Assembly (NCBI GenBank): GCA_019828545.1
Contig: JACVRA010000202.1
Location: 186,001 to 250,000, forward strand
DNA: 64,000 bases
DNA from: Paracamarosporium sp. OC-R06-R3
Taxonomy: Eukaryota > Ascomycota > Dothideomycetes > Pleosporales > Didymosphaeriaceae
Direction of reading: 5' to 3'
Part shown: positions 47,456 through 59,600 of the stretch, one piece after another
How the letters are laid out: every line of letters starts with the position of its first letter
Position numbering within the stretch: the first letter of the stretch is position 1
Notes under the pieces: model-generated
The model's input: only the letters and a program-made list of their open reading frames with translations
Told to the model about the DNA's origin: nothing
Databases searched by the model: none
Translations under genes and position numbers: made by a program

Positions 47456-48192
47456 TGAATTGATAAAGATTGAATGCAAAACAACATTATTATAGCTAGC
47501 GACAATCACGTCTTGTGTCATGAATCTATTTCGACAGAAACGGGGTTGTGCGATTTCGGCTGAACTACCACGCTTCGGGAGGCTAACCTAGTACAGATCG
47601 CTGTGGTCTAGGTTCTCGAGGATTTAGAAATCTAGGACTTCGTATTCATGTTCTCGATGTGGCTATTCAAAATAAAGTCTCGCTGATGATGTTCTACTGT
47701 CTAAGCAACCCCGAATGCCACAGTCATTGATGCGCCAAATGATGAACGATGGTCTGCAGTTATCACCTCGATGTAAGGGTATCGCCCTGCAACCTTCATT
47801 TTCAAATTATCATGCTTAGTTTTGAGCTCTATATCTTGAACCATAGTCTTACTGCTTGTGTTCATCGTGTAAAGTCTTGAGTAAGCGTTTAGACAGTCAA
47901 GGCGATGCTTGCAGCTGATAGTCGCGGCGGATATGGTCCCGTCTAGAACCGATTGGACACTCCTCAATATCCCTTCATCTAGCCTAGACTTCAACTGCAG
48001 CAGTCCGCTTCTCCCCCGCAAATAGCATACCCGCGCGTTCCACAATGCGGGGAAGACGACGATCCGTCCACGGTCCGACATCAGCAGAGCTATGTGAGCT
48101 CCATATATGCGGAGCTCAGCACAGATTCGAACATGCATCTCTGATTCCAATATCCAAATCTCCCCATAGTAATACTATAGTAATCGTGAACA
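47456..48192. other. Intergenic between tRNA-Phe and flavoprotein gene
   Basis: An open frame of 149 codons (48150-47701, minus) has a protein-like composition, with a YLRGRSGLLQLKSRLDE segment loosely reminiscent of the middle of fungal regulators. It has no domain I can name and no clear exon partners, so it is not called as a gene. The rest should be the promoter of the flavoprotein gene. Confidence 0.4.
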
Positions 48193-49697
48193 ATGGACAA
48201 CTACGACTTAATTGTAGTAGGCTCCGGCTTCGCAGGCTGCATGACCACACTCAACTTCCTAGAGACCTTGAAGAAGCTCAACAAATCCAGCCGAGTGGCC
48301 TTGGTCGAAGTCGGCAAGGAAAACGAGCGCTGCGGTGCCTCGCGCTGGACAATGGCGTATCTCCGTCTAGACAAGGACCTTGCATTCGACTCGGACTGGA
48401 AGCATGAGATGGCGCTTGTGTCCAATGGACTCGCGGATCAATCCTATTGTGTGACGCTCGAGCGCGAGGCGCAGACTACGGCGAAGTATGTGGAGGACCA
48501 TGGCGTCAAGTTTAATCATCATGATGAAGAGAATGTACTGCTTGAGTTTAAGACAGCGCAGCATTTCGTATTTCCGGAGGGAGGCGGCAAGGCGATTATT
48601 GATTGCTTGATGGGTCACATCCAGGGATACAAGAATGCTGAGGTGTATTGGGAAACAGAGGCAAGACATCTGCTAACGGACAGGAGAGGAGCCATCCGAG
48701 GATTACAAGTCAGGAAGAAGGACGGGTTGCTGTATGACCTCAATGCACCTAACGTGGTGCTATCATGTGGCGGATTCGAAGGGAATAAGGAGATGTTGGC
48801 AAAGTACATCGGAAGGCGGACGCACGAACTACCACTGATCGCACCGGGACTGAAATACAATCGTGGAGCCGGATTGAATATGGCGCTTGAGGTTGGAGCA
48901 GGTACTGCAGGTTCCTTCGACGGCATGCACTGCGAACTAGTTGACACACGTGCGACAAAGCCAGATGCGGTGATCTGGGGTCACAACTATGGTATCGTTG
49001 TCAATGAGCAGTGCAAGCGGTTTTACGACGAGGGAAAGCGGCATCTCTTTGCTACTTTCGAAATCATCGCCCTGGAGCTATGGCGCGATCAGAACCAGAA
49101 AGGCTACTTCATCACCGACGAGCCGATCATGAAACGGTTCCGTCCCGGTTGGGTATACGATACGACTGACCAGGACCCAGAAAAGGCTTACACGATTCGT
49201 GAGCTCGCAGTAAAATTAAAGATCGACCCGGATGCCTTAGAGAAAACTGTGGAGGAGTTCAACGAAGCGTGCAATGACAAACCCTTTGATCTTATGAAGT
49301 TGGATGGCAAATCAACGACGGGATTGGTTCCTAATAAATCCAACTGGGCCAATCCAATCAACACTCCTCCGTTTTACGGGTACCCGGTTACATCGCATCT
49401 GACGTTCACCTACGGGGGCATCAAGACGAACAACGAGGCGCAGGTGCTGAGCACGAACGATGTCCCGATTCCTGGGTTGTGGGCGGCGGGAGAATTGACA
49501 GGTCTGTTTTACAATGGTCAGTATCACGTAAGGTTCTGGAGTAGAAATGAAGCTGACATATCCTAGAATATCCACCAGCGACATCAGTCCTCCGATCGCT
49601 AACATTTGGACGGTTGGCTGGCACCAAAATCGCAGAACAACTGGGTTCAAGATCGTTGTTGCAGACCGTGACCAACACGGTGAGGTCAGCTTTGTGA
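48193..49697 (+). CDS. FAD-dependent dehydrogenase, fumarate reductase/TcuA-like
   Basis: Flavoprotein of 484 aa in the FAD-binding-2 family (fumarate reductase/succinate dehydrogenase flavoprotein, tricarballylate dehydrogenase-like). It starts at once with the FAD-binding GSGFAG motif (DLIVVGSGFAGCMTTL), followed by GASRW and, later, VVLSCGGFEGN. The C-terminal FAD contact (PGLWAAGELTGLFYN) is followed by a 50-nt intron (49517-49566, GTCAGT donor, CCTAG acceptor). Splicing restores the continuation EYPPATSVLRSLTFGRLAGTKIAEQL, a typical end of this family. No membrane anchor is predicted. Substrate is probably a dicarboxylate or small acid, not deducible. The 3' flank has a diverged copy about 1.1 kb downstream. 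Confidence 0.92.
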
Positions 49698-51033
49698 TAA
49701 TGGCGATCTGGAAGGCTCTCGGGAAAGACTAAATTGATTCCCAAGCAAAAGTGCAAAGTGTTTGCAAGATTGTGCTGGACGATTGAATACTGTGTCGCTT
49801 CTGGGCGTCGCTTTTGTACGTCGCTTGTGGAAGAAATTTGAATAGTGCTTAAGCCTCTGAAGCAGTTCTAGTTACTTTCTTATCTCAATCTTAGCCAGAA
49901 TTCTCATCTTCATTTGGGTTGGGTAACGTCACGACGATTAGGAGCTGCTTGCAAAGGCAGCACGCGAAGGCTGTCAATTTAGCTTAAACTTACACAACAT
50001 CATCGATGCATATCTCAACATGTGTCAGCTATCACCTGACAACTCCTCATCGGATTTTGATGACTTTGTACATCCTACCCTTTCAGGTTGTGCCCTGTTC
50101 AATCTTATTGACAACGACCAAATATTGCTAAGCGCGACGGCAATGCAACTACTGCTTAACAAGGCAGGTAATCGAGTTGATGGGATTGATGTGATCGGTC
50201 CTACATCGACGCCAGTCCAAGGTCTCCTCTATCACAAGGGAGCGCAGGCTGACCCGATCGAAGCTGCTATCTAGTCCCATGTAGCGAAAAATGATGTCGC
50301 TATCGCCCCTAACACAAGAAAAATCGTCCCATGCTTCGAGGTGGAACCGTTACAGTAGTGCTGTGCAGTCTGCACCTCAGTATTTTGTCACTCTGATGGA
50401 AACGCAACCATCACTGCTCATCTGCGTACGCCCTATTCCAGCCTTGGAAGTTGTTCTGATCGACTACGATGAATTTTTCACTTTCCTAGTTTGTCATATC
50501 CGCAATTTGCGATCACTCAAGACGTGGAGATTAACGGGGACGACTGCTTGCAGACTGATAAGTATTCCTGTTGTGTATACCTCAACACCGCCCGCCGGAT
50601 CCTCACCGGCAACGAAGGAGCTGTTTATCATCATAAAACCGAAGGCTGTGCAGCAGAGCTCTGTATTTATGTCGCTATAGGGGCCTATTCATTGATTCGA
50701 GGCGTAGACGTAGCGACTATTCAACTCCACTAGAGCCGTATGCTCAAGCGTACTTTATACATCGTTGAGATGGACCTTATAGCAGGCCGCCAAGTTTAAC
50801 GCGAATCCGTAACTCATGGGTTGAGATTAGATTTGTGAAAGTGGCATTCTACAAGGCCTTCGAGAAGGACTAGATTGATATTCCTAAGAGGTTATGGCGA
50901 ACGGGGTGTGAACCGGACGTTCAAAGCATTTGCAACGCCGTGCCGAACAATCGATCACCGTAGGTTGCTTCAGAGGGCTAAACAGTGCCTGAGCTTCTCA
51001 AACAGTACTATAGTTGCTCATCGTTTTTCCCTT
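49698..51033. other. Intergenic with decayed duplication
   Basis: No intact gene. The segment 50020-50274 encodes a short open frame with the stretch LLLNKAGNRVDGIDVIG, loosely like part of an FAD-binding oxidoreductase, and 50812-51030 resembles the sequence right after the flavoprotein gene (about 49674-49916). This suggests a broken flavoprotein paralogue, but the middle is too diverged to prove. Confidence 0.45.
50812..51030 (+). repeat. Diverged copy of flavoprotein 3' end and flank
   Basis: The segment aligns by eye with 49674-49916, including the end of the flavoprotein coding region. Shared blocks are GAG(G/A)T(C/T)AG(C/A)TTTGTGA, AAGGC-(T/C)TCG-GAA, GACTA(A/G)ATTGAT, CAAAG(T/C)(G/A)TTTGCAA and a later block ending AGCCAGAA. 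Identity is roughly 65-75 percent with small gaps. Confidence 0.6.
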
Positions 51034-52206
51034 TCATTTCCAGCCAGAAATCTTGCGTCTTACTTGATTGTCGGTGTCAGACAACTTCAAGTCAATCCAG
51101 ACTGGAACGTGATCACTAGGTCCACGCTCTGCCTCGCTGTCTAAAATCCCGGCTCCCTGTACCATTCCTTTATCCCACATATTCTTCCCCACAATCACAT
51201 AATCCACTCTATCACAGCTGCTTCCCCATTCTCTACCTCTGGGAAAGTACGTATACCGCTTTTCATTCTCATTCATCTTTCTCCAAACATCAATGCCGTC
51301 GAATACTTTCTCTTCGTCCTGCTTTTTTCCACTAAGAAATCTAGCGTTGAAGTCCGCGCGGTTGACGACATGTTGTTGGGGGAATGTACGCAAACGGGGA
51401 TGACCATCGATAACAGAAGGCGCGACATTCATGTCGCCAGCGAGTAGTACTTCCCAGCCATCTTCTTCCAGGTCCAGACATTCTTCCATGAGATAGCGAT
51501 GGAACGCGAGTTTTCTATCATGCCGAGTCCCTCGTATCACACCTGTGATAGGATCTCGGTACGGATTGTCTGTACCATTGACCGCATAGATGTTGAACAA
51601 CGCAAGCTTTGTATCCAGGCATCTCAACTCTACAACAGATACACGGCCTTCCTGGTCCCACTTCACCGTGCGTACCTTGGCTTGGAAATCCGTCAAAAAA
51701 TCCTCCCTTATGATACTGCATACTCCGTAGACCTTGCCGTTTCCACGTAGACCTCTTGCGTTATGTAGATCACAAGGTAGCGTGAAGTGCGCTTTATAAT
51801 TAGGTGCTTTGGATGTTTCGAATGGTAATCTCGAGTTCACCGCGTTTCGTACAGCGTCTTGCGTTTTGGTATCCGAGGATGCGATTTTGACTTCCTGCAA
51901 AAAGAGCATTGCAGGCCAGTGGTGTCGTTGTAAAAAGCCGCGGAGGGACGCTGGTGGAATTTTTTCGCCATTATTCGGCTTTTTGGAGTGGAAGAAGTTG
52001 GTAATTGTGTTCTGGAGGAAGGGTGTTATGCCATTAATATTCCAGGAAAAGATACGCATTGTATCGGCATGCGGAAGAGCAGGAGGCGAAGGCGTCCTTG
52101 GTTTGGCAGACGGTGAATTGGTGGTGGATGTCTTTCGCCTTTTCGGCGGTGGAGGACTGATCTCGCGACTCATATTGTGTCCGGGGCGAATTCCTAGTGC
52201 ATTCAT
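51034..52206 (-). CDS. Exonuclease III / AP-endonuclease-like DNA repair nuclease
   Basis: Intronless gene of 390 aa for an endonuclease/exonuclease/phosphatase-fold enzyme of the exonuclease III type, probably acting at abasic or damaged DNA ends. Catalytic landmarks in order are WNINGI (Asn56), FLQEVK (metal-binding Glu105), NIYAVNGTDNPYR (Tyr), LAGDMNVAPSVID (Asp/Asn), DRVDYVI and the C-terminal GPSDHVPVW (Asp-His pair). The N-terminus (about residues 1-48) is Pro/Ser-rich with PPPPKRRKTS, a good nuclear signal. The first ATG is used; MSREISPP 11 codons on is an alternative. No zinc-finger tail of the Apn2 type is present. Confidence 0.93.
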   Translation of the reverse strand: MNALGIRPGHNMSREISPPPPKRRKTSTTNSPSAKPRTPSPPALPHADTMRIFSWNINGITPFLQNTITNFFHSKKPNNGEKIPPASLRGFLQRHHWPAMLFLQEVKIASSDTKTQDAVRNAVNSRLPFETSKAPNYKAHFTLPCDLHNARGLRGNGKVYGVCSIIREDFLTDFQAKVRTVKWDQEGRVSVVELRCLDTKLALFNIYAVNGTDNPYRDPITGVIRGTRHDRKLAFHRYLMEECLDLEEDGWEVLLAGDMNVAPSVIDGHPRLRTFPQQHVVNRADFNARFLSGKKQDEEKVFDGIDVWRKMNENEKRYTYFPRGREWGSSCDRVDYVIVGKNMWDKGMVQGAGILDSEAERGPSDHVPVWIDLKLSDTDNQVRRKISGWK

Positions 52207-53234
52207 TGATACTCTTACTCAACACCGTCGATGCACGAAAGGTACTTAAAGTGACGTCATTAGTCTTGTTCTGTTTTGACAAAGATCCGCTGGTAATGAC
52301 CTGAGAATGCTACATAAGATAGATACATGCATCGTGCGTAAAGTCAACCATGGATAGAGAGAGCTTTAATGAATGGATCTGGAGCGCCTTTCTATCACTC
52401 CTTGCTACCGAAATTAGGACCATCCCAGTCGTTCTTATATGGGTGAGTAACCTCCGGGCTCAGCTTCCTACCCATCCTATCAAAAATATCAACATATTAA
52501 TATATGTCTTCAATCGTGCTAATTCATCTAGACATTGAATATTGTCATGAAGGCATTGCATATGTTCATAAAAGGCATCATTTCACTATAGCTTTGCACA
52601 TAAACATCAAGCTATTCTAGGTATCAATCGATTCTTGTATAAAGAGTAACGTTTGTAGTCTCAATTAGGTTCCTATGATACTCTTCATGTCTGTTGAATT
52701 ACACGATTGTATCATCCCAATGATGATATCGAGATTGCACAATAGACTCGGAAAATATTATAATCTGTAACAGACTAGTTAGGCCCGAGGTATTAAATGG
52801 TTTTAGGATAGGGCATGGAGCGTCAGATCGAGAAGGTTCAGATTCAAGTGTAGACGATGCAGGTGGGTTCGAAGGTATGCATCAATCCAACTATGCCTCA
52901 TGATGTTCTACCTAGAACGAGTACACGAAGACAGGGAAGAAATGGTCTCTTGTCTCACAACCAATACCTGAAGACATAGTAAGTTGGCGTTATTGATTTC
53001 ACGGGATGTGAGTATTGTGAGGACGAAATACGTATTCGATAGGTAATTCACTGTCGTTCAAGAGGCGAATGGCACAGCCGTTGTCCACTGGCGAAGCGCT
53101 AACGCACATGAGTACTAGTCCGCCAAGGCGAGCGCTAACCGGCCCTCGCACCCACATTCTCGTGCCGCGACCGACGACAACCTCACGAACGCCTACCCCA
53201 GAACACCCTCGACGTCCCCCTCACAACCGTCAAA
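52207..53234. other. Intergenic, 1 kb, AT-rich
   Basis: Divergent region between the nuclease and the ribosomal protein gene. The first 700 bases are AT-rich with no coding frame beyond 62 codons. The last 150 bases before the eS21 start are C-rich, as is common for ribosomal protein promoters. Confidence 0.5.
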
Positions 53235-53612
53235 ATGGAGAATGAACGCGGCGAGCTCGTCGACCGTAAGCCCACCCCAAAACGGCCGCCGCCGCGCCGC
53301 CATGTCCCGCCCACAATCGACCCCGCCATTTCAGGCCTCGCCTACGATTTTGGAATAGCAGAGTGCTAACGAGAATGCGCAGTCTACGTCCCCCGCAAGT
53401 GCAGCGCCACCGGCCGCATCATCAAGGCTAAGGACCACGCCTCTGTCCAGATCAGCATCGGCAAGGTCGACGAGAACGGTCGCTACACGGGCGACAACCA
53501 GACCTACGCCCTCAGCGGCTTCGTCCGCGCCATGGGCGAGAGCGACGACTCGATGAACAGGCTCACACAGAAGGACGGCTTCCTCAAGGGCGTCTGGAGC
53601 GCGTCCCGGTAA
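53235..53612 (+). CDS. Ribosomal protein eS21
   Basis: Component of the cytosolic small ribosomal subunit, needed for late 20S pre-rRNA processing in yeast. 86 aa, the normal size. The first exon is only 31 nt (53235-53265, [10 protein letters not shown] plus one base). A 117-nt intron (GTAAGC donor, GTGCTAACGAG branch point, GCGCAG acceptor) follows, and exon 2 (53383-53612) gives [33 protein letters not shown] and the C-terminus GVWSASR. Family resemblance is complete along the whole length. Confidence 0.97.
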
Positions 53613-56600
53613 ATGACTGTGGGAGTGGGTATGTTGTGTCTCCATGCAATGCCGGGTTTTGGACAAAATAGACTGACAGGTACCAGGAGTACACCGGCTC
53701 TGGGATGAACAAAAAAGGTTACCGGAATGCATTTCATGGCTACCTGAGGCCTTCTCCTATCTCATGAGTGCTGTTACGGAGTCACGATTGACGGACATCG
53801 GTTTCTACCACTAGACGATCAAATCAACAAAATTCGGTTCTGGCTTCATGCTGGTTCACAACCACTTGTCTGCGTTTCAGAAAGATGACACTCTGTGATG
53901 GCACCCTGTGAGCGAGCATTGACGTGTCAAAGAAGTACACTGCGACCAAGCACATCGCTCGCACCTGAGCGATTGGCTGGAACACCCATACGAAGCTGCG
54001 CGCTAACCCTGCAGCTACGACTCCTCATTCATTGTTGAGATTATCGATTCGAATCTTGACCGATGTTAGTCCCGATGCTCTAATCAGATGAACAGATTCT
54101 TCAAATCACCGCGCACAACCTGCTTGTCGCTTGCTCCGTAATCCGATACCGAACCGTGCTGCTGGGTCAGTGTTGGGCCCCAAGAGGCTTCTCGCTCCTG
54201 CATTTCAATTTACGGTGCATGTATTGGGTCTCGTCACACCGTTCGCAGCCAGCCCTAATATCGGTACGTGTGGCATCTGCACGCACTTCCAGCTGGGTAC
54301 TGTAGCAGGCGAGACGCCATGGGCAGTTCCAGATGCGAGAACTCAGCGCTGACGTAGCGCGCGCGCTTCAAAACGGTGGGTGCGCTCTCCTGCGAGACGT
54401 AAAACGGTGAAGGACTCTCGTAGAGAAACACAGAGTACGCACTGCGCTCGTCTAGATCCCACGTCAGGCCATGCCATGCCATGCATCACTTGACCCATGT
54501 TCGCTCCACCTTCCCGACCTATCATATGACCCCTGCTGCAACCTACAACGGCGCTCATGACTGTGCTCTTGCTTTTTCTCCTGAAACAAAGAGCATGCCG
54601 CAACGCCCGCCTCGCCCGTCTCACCGTCGTCCTACCTTTGCCCCACGTTCTCGCTTCAATGGCTGCCACACGCAACCGAACCGCCAGCCACCCCACACGT
54701 ATCACGACCAAGCCTGCGCAACCCCCGCGCCGTGTAACTCTCGACGAAAAAGCGCACGTCTGGACCTGCCCGCCTGGTGCTAGACTCGCCGACTCAACGC
54801 TGTGCTCCTCTGCCTGCCGACACGAGCGAGTGCATGTGAGGTGGAATGAGCGGGAGGGAGCACAAAAGAAGCACATGACAATGACATGACATGGGATGAC
54901 AAGGAATCTCGTACAGCGCTGGGTCGCACAGCGCTGCACAGCGCACAACGGGATGCTTCCCCGGCGACCGATGGGGGCATGATTGTCGGCTCTCCTTGTA
55001 CGCACGTATGGCCGAGCGGAGCAGCCATCTTCGATATCTCGCCTTACCCTCGGTCCAGCCCACCACGTCACTGGCAAGCTCCCTTTGACCGATAACCAGC
55101 TTTAATATTCGCAGGGCAGGGTAGGGCGGAACTGGGATTGCGAGGACAGCGTCTCGACTGACCGATCAGAGAACCACTAAAGTATACGAAGCTGCCACAT
55201 CATGCTATATCGTGGCTTCAGGGCTGAAGCGCGTCGTGCGGTGGAGAGATGCGATTGCTTACTCTACATGGCGGACGGAAGCCGTGATTCGGTCCGCAGC
55301 TGCACAGGGCGCACACCGGTCAGACAAGGGCGCCCGATCCGGCGCCGCGCCCAAGCCGGTCCCGAGGTGGTGTTGGCACTGTGGTGTTCTCGGAGACGAG
55401 AGAGAAGTCTGAGGGCTCCAGCGCGGCATGCGCACGTGCGGGGTAGGAGGAGCGAGTCCGCGCCGCGAATCGATTGAGCTGGACCGAGTCGAGTCGGAGC
55501 CACTTCGTCGCCGAAGGTTTAGTAATTGTTTGCCTGGTTGGATGTCCAGACGATATGGGTTTGCCGCGCATATCCCATGTCACGGCGTGGACGCAATTGG
55601 GTAGGGACCGGCAGGCCACAGAGCGGACATGGAATTGACAAGCGTGTAGCGTTCATTCGACGGGGTACGTACATGCACGCTCGGCTACAAGGTCGGCTGA
55701 AGACGCAGGAACGTAGCACGCGATGCTTGCTGTTCGGTTACAACCAGCTACCGGGATACTTAGGCGAGAAAGGAGATAATACGAACGGAGGGTACAGCGA
55801 CAGCCGTCTAAGGAAGGCGCACGGGTGCACAGTTACACATTAGTGAACGAGTAAATTAGCCGTTGGACGTGCGCTCTGATGATCCGAAGGAATCGCTTCG
55901 TATGCTGGCAGAAACCTCCAGAGGTGCGGCACGGTGTTTTGTTTTCTTTTGTTTCCCCACGGAAGCCCCTTGCGCCCATATCCCGTGGTATTCGATCGGA
56001 TTAGGAAGCCGACTAGATTAGATCGATAACGACAGTGGTAGAACGCGGTATACCGAAAGTTGGTGTCAGAATGTGGGGGGCACACCCTCAGCCCTATGAA
56101 GATTGATTGATCCAACATTCCTCGTGCGCCTATCTGCGCCGTGTTGGCTTCGAATTCGCATTCATGTTCGAATTGAGAACCCCCTGTCCAGCCGGATAAT
56201 GTAGCATACAGAAACCCAACCTGATACGCATATTAGCATCGTGATAATCGCCACCGCCTTTTCGTCGTGTTGCTCTACTGTAGGATATATCCGAGGGCCT
56301 GTCCTCCGCTAGCCCCACATCAGTCTTGTATCCGAGTTCCAAGATGACAACCGAGCCTCCAAAACACGTGGCAGGGCCCACCTAAAACCAACCAGAAACA
56401 GCCTTCTGCATTCGGCGTCCAGAATTACCGGTATCCCGTAAAAGATCTCATCAGTTGTAGATCTTGGCACAACAGCGTGCGGGAGGCGGTGTGACTATGC
56501 AACAGCGGACGTCTCGTGCTGTTGCATTCATACTCTGGAGTGAATGCAGGGCAAGTCTTCCGGGTCGCCTCGGCCGAGACCCGGGGCTTTTTACACACGG

Positions 56601-56696
56601 CGTATAATTGCACTGGTAAGACCGGAGACGTTCATCGTGCCGCTGCTCACTTCGGCAGTTTGCCGAAGACGTCGTTTTGCTGTGCATCGGATGCTG
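53613..56696. other. Gene-free stretch, 3.1 kb
   Basis: Between two converging 3' ends (eS21 and the Rtc1-like gene). Composition is mixed and partly GC-rich; the longest open frame (about 244 codons, minus strand near 54.3-55.1 kb) is Arg/Cys-rich with no domain and overlaps others, so it looks spurious. No terminal repeats, tRNA or transposase motif seen. A short CATGC iteration is at about 54474-54484. Confidence 0.5.
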
Positions 56697-59600
56697 CTAG
56701 TGCTGTTCGGTATGCGGTTCCACTACACGGACCCTCCGACCGTCTTCCTTCGTGCGTGGAACTTGCGCGCCTGTACTTGGACCGGCATTTTGGGCCATGT
56801 CCGGAGCACTGTCGTTAAAGGCTCCGCGGACTGCGGAAACGGCTTTGCTTTCGTTGACCTTCCAATCGTCACCTTTTCTGACAATCCTTGACCGTTCTTT
56901 CTCTGCTCTCAATTGGAGGATCTGTTGCACCTTCTCTTCGCGTCTCTTGCCTTGTACGCAATCACACAGACAACCCTCGGTCGCACATGCACCGTCAGAT
57001 ATGGCTGCATCGGAAAACCATGTAGAGAGGCAATGGCTGTGTCCGCCGTGTCCACAAATCGGGCACCATGTCCATAACATTGCTTTTGGTGGAGATATAT
57101 CCTCCGGTACACTGGGTGACGGGTCATCGTCGCCTCCGTCAACGTCAATTACTATGCCTGAGAGTAAAGATGAGCGTTTCCTCTTATGGTCTCTATTCGT
57201 GACGCCTGTGCGGAGCTTTGCTTTTGCTTTCTTCTTCGCCGTGACAGCCTCGAATGCAGGGTAGCGACCCCAGCAAATTGGACAAGGTGCTTGGGCTCGT
57301 TTGCATGTTTCGCAACGCATCTTATCTTTTGGGTTGTTGATTGGCGACTTGCAACTGAGACACAACAGGCCGATTTGTGTGCCTTTAAGGGCTTGTTCGT
57401 AAACGGCGGGATACGTCGGATATGCAAGTCGACGTATAGTGGCTGCCGCATTGTATAATGAAAGACTATGCAGCTGCGAATGGTAGGTGTGAAGGATTGC
57501 TTCGGCCTGATAGGGATTGACGCCTGCCGCAATGATCTGTTTCAGTTCAGTAGATAGAATTGTTTCCGATTGCATAGGAGAGAGACCCAGGGCCGTAAAG
57601 GTCTCTGTATAGGCGGCCAGTGTAGCCTTTAGGTCGAGGCCTGACTGTCCGGGGTCGCCGCGCGTTTGAGACAGCAAGGGCGTCAGCAGAAGTAGAAGAA
57701 GCGAAGAGGTTTGTGCATCGCTTTGAGAGTCGGTGAAGAATGTGAGAAGGTTTTCAAGCACGCCAATCATAGCAAAAGGTGAGTCTTCATTTGCGTCGAT
57801 CTGCATAGCTTGGAAGTCTTCCAATAGCAGGGGGTCTTCGGCTGCAGGATCAAGTGTCGGAGGAGCGCTCTCCGTTGCATGCGTAAGAGTAGCAGGGGGC
57901 TTCAACCCCAGCGGAGACATTGTGTCGTCGTGCCTTTCAGGAACAATTGTCCCGCTGGCTTCCATATCATGGCTGTATTCCATCAACGAACCCACAGAAA
58001 GTCCGCTACCACTGCTCGTGAACGCCTCCGATTCAGAGCTATCGTGACGAAGCAGCTGGTTATTTCGGCGCAAATTCTCAATGTCGTGAACCGCTTGCTC
58101 TTGGCTATCGTATTCTGCTGATCGGCCCGCATCATCGCGGACCGAGCCTAACCCGTCGCGGTTGCGCGAGGATGTCGGGTTATTATCCATGGGGACCGTT
58201 GTAGGCGATATTTGAACACTTTGGCCTAGCTGTTCAGGCTGATCTGCGGTGCCAAGTGACGGCCCTGGCTTCCCAAAGCTTGACTCCCCAAAGAGGCCTT
58301 GTTGGTGCTGCTGAGATCCCGCATCGACGCTGTGTGGATCAAATTTGCCGCTGTTGAGTGAACTAGGCATAGAGCTTCCACGCTGTGAGTCAGTCGAAGC
58401 AGAGAACATGGCAAAACTCTCGTCAGAGTCATGGCGATCTAATCGAGGTGGCGCCTGTATATTCAGCCCTTTGGTTTCGGGGGGCTGAAAACTGAGGGGC
58501 ACTCGGGGTGGTGCCCGCCAACTACCAACCATGGCCCTGCGCTCATCAAAGTCATCCGATGAATGGTACCATTGCGGTCCCTTGAAGTTGGTCCGATCGA
58601 CAGTCTGGACTCGGCTTGCATTGTCTGGGGCGAGTAGACCATGGCTTGAGTGAGGGCCAGTAATGGCTGGAGGCAGCTCAATCTTCTCATCGCGATCCAG
58701 ATCAGGCAGCTGAGATTTTTGTTTTTCGTTGGGAAGTGCATATGTACCTGTAAGTGGACGCGCAAGTGGGGTGGCAAGATTCGAGGTACTTTCGACTGTG
58801 GCAATGAGTTGGCCTGTGCTGTGAGAAACCGACGGAGAGGTCTGGTCTAGGTCTACGTGTGCGCGGGTGGCGGGGACCGACTGAGTTGTTTGCTTGTCAT
58901 GTGCTGTCAATTTTTCTGAGGGAGGTTCTGGTTGGATATCGGACGGCGCTAGAGTTGTGGGCTTGGTCTTCACTCGACGTCGATTTCTGTGCAGTTGCGC
59001 TCGCCGTTGCATGCTGTTAGCCACGGACAGCCCAACAAACCTCCATGTGGTGGCAAGTCTATAGAATGCAGCTCTTTGTGCGTACTCAGCATTCTGTTCG
59101 AAGACGTGCTGCACATCTATGAAGGATTGCAACGTAGGAGGGTCTGGCAACGGAATTGCCTTGTACTTTTGTGCGAGATAGGCAAACATCTGAACGTTAG
59201 TCGTTCCAGGAAGCATGCCTCGCAAGGCAAGCTGATTTGGTCTTGCAGTCTCATGTTGCACGGCCATTGAATCGGTGAGAAACATTACTTTGGGTGCAGT
59301 GTCAGAGGGAGGGGTGCTACCGAATGATTTGGCGGATCTGTTGCTTGAGGTGCGACCATGGTGTCTCTTGGACAACAAGAACGTTTCATCAAAACTGTTT
59401 TCTGCGGAACTACGCAGGCTGGACTTCTCTGGGCTGCTACGCTTATCTCTGGGCCCACCAGCAGCATACGTGTCGTCTGAATATGCCAGGGCTGACGAGC
59501 GACGGCTTCGTAGCCTCCTCTGAGCGACACCGCCGATCTCTCCGCTTGGCGATACTGCAATTGCCTGGAGATTTCGGCGATCCAGGACCCTGGGCGCATG

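Noticed and set aside
47701..48150. 149-codon open frame on the minus strand
   Set aside because: Protein-like composition but no nameable domain, no splice partners and no clear start context; left as intergenic.
54343..55077. 244-codon Arg/Cys-rich open frame
   Set aside because: Composition is what GC-rich noncoding DNA gives; it overlaps other long frames and has no domain.
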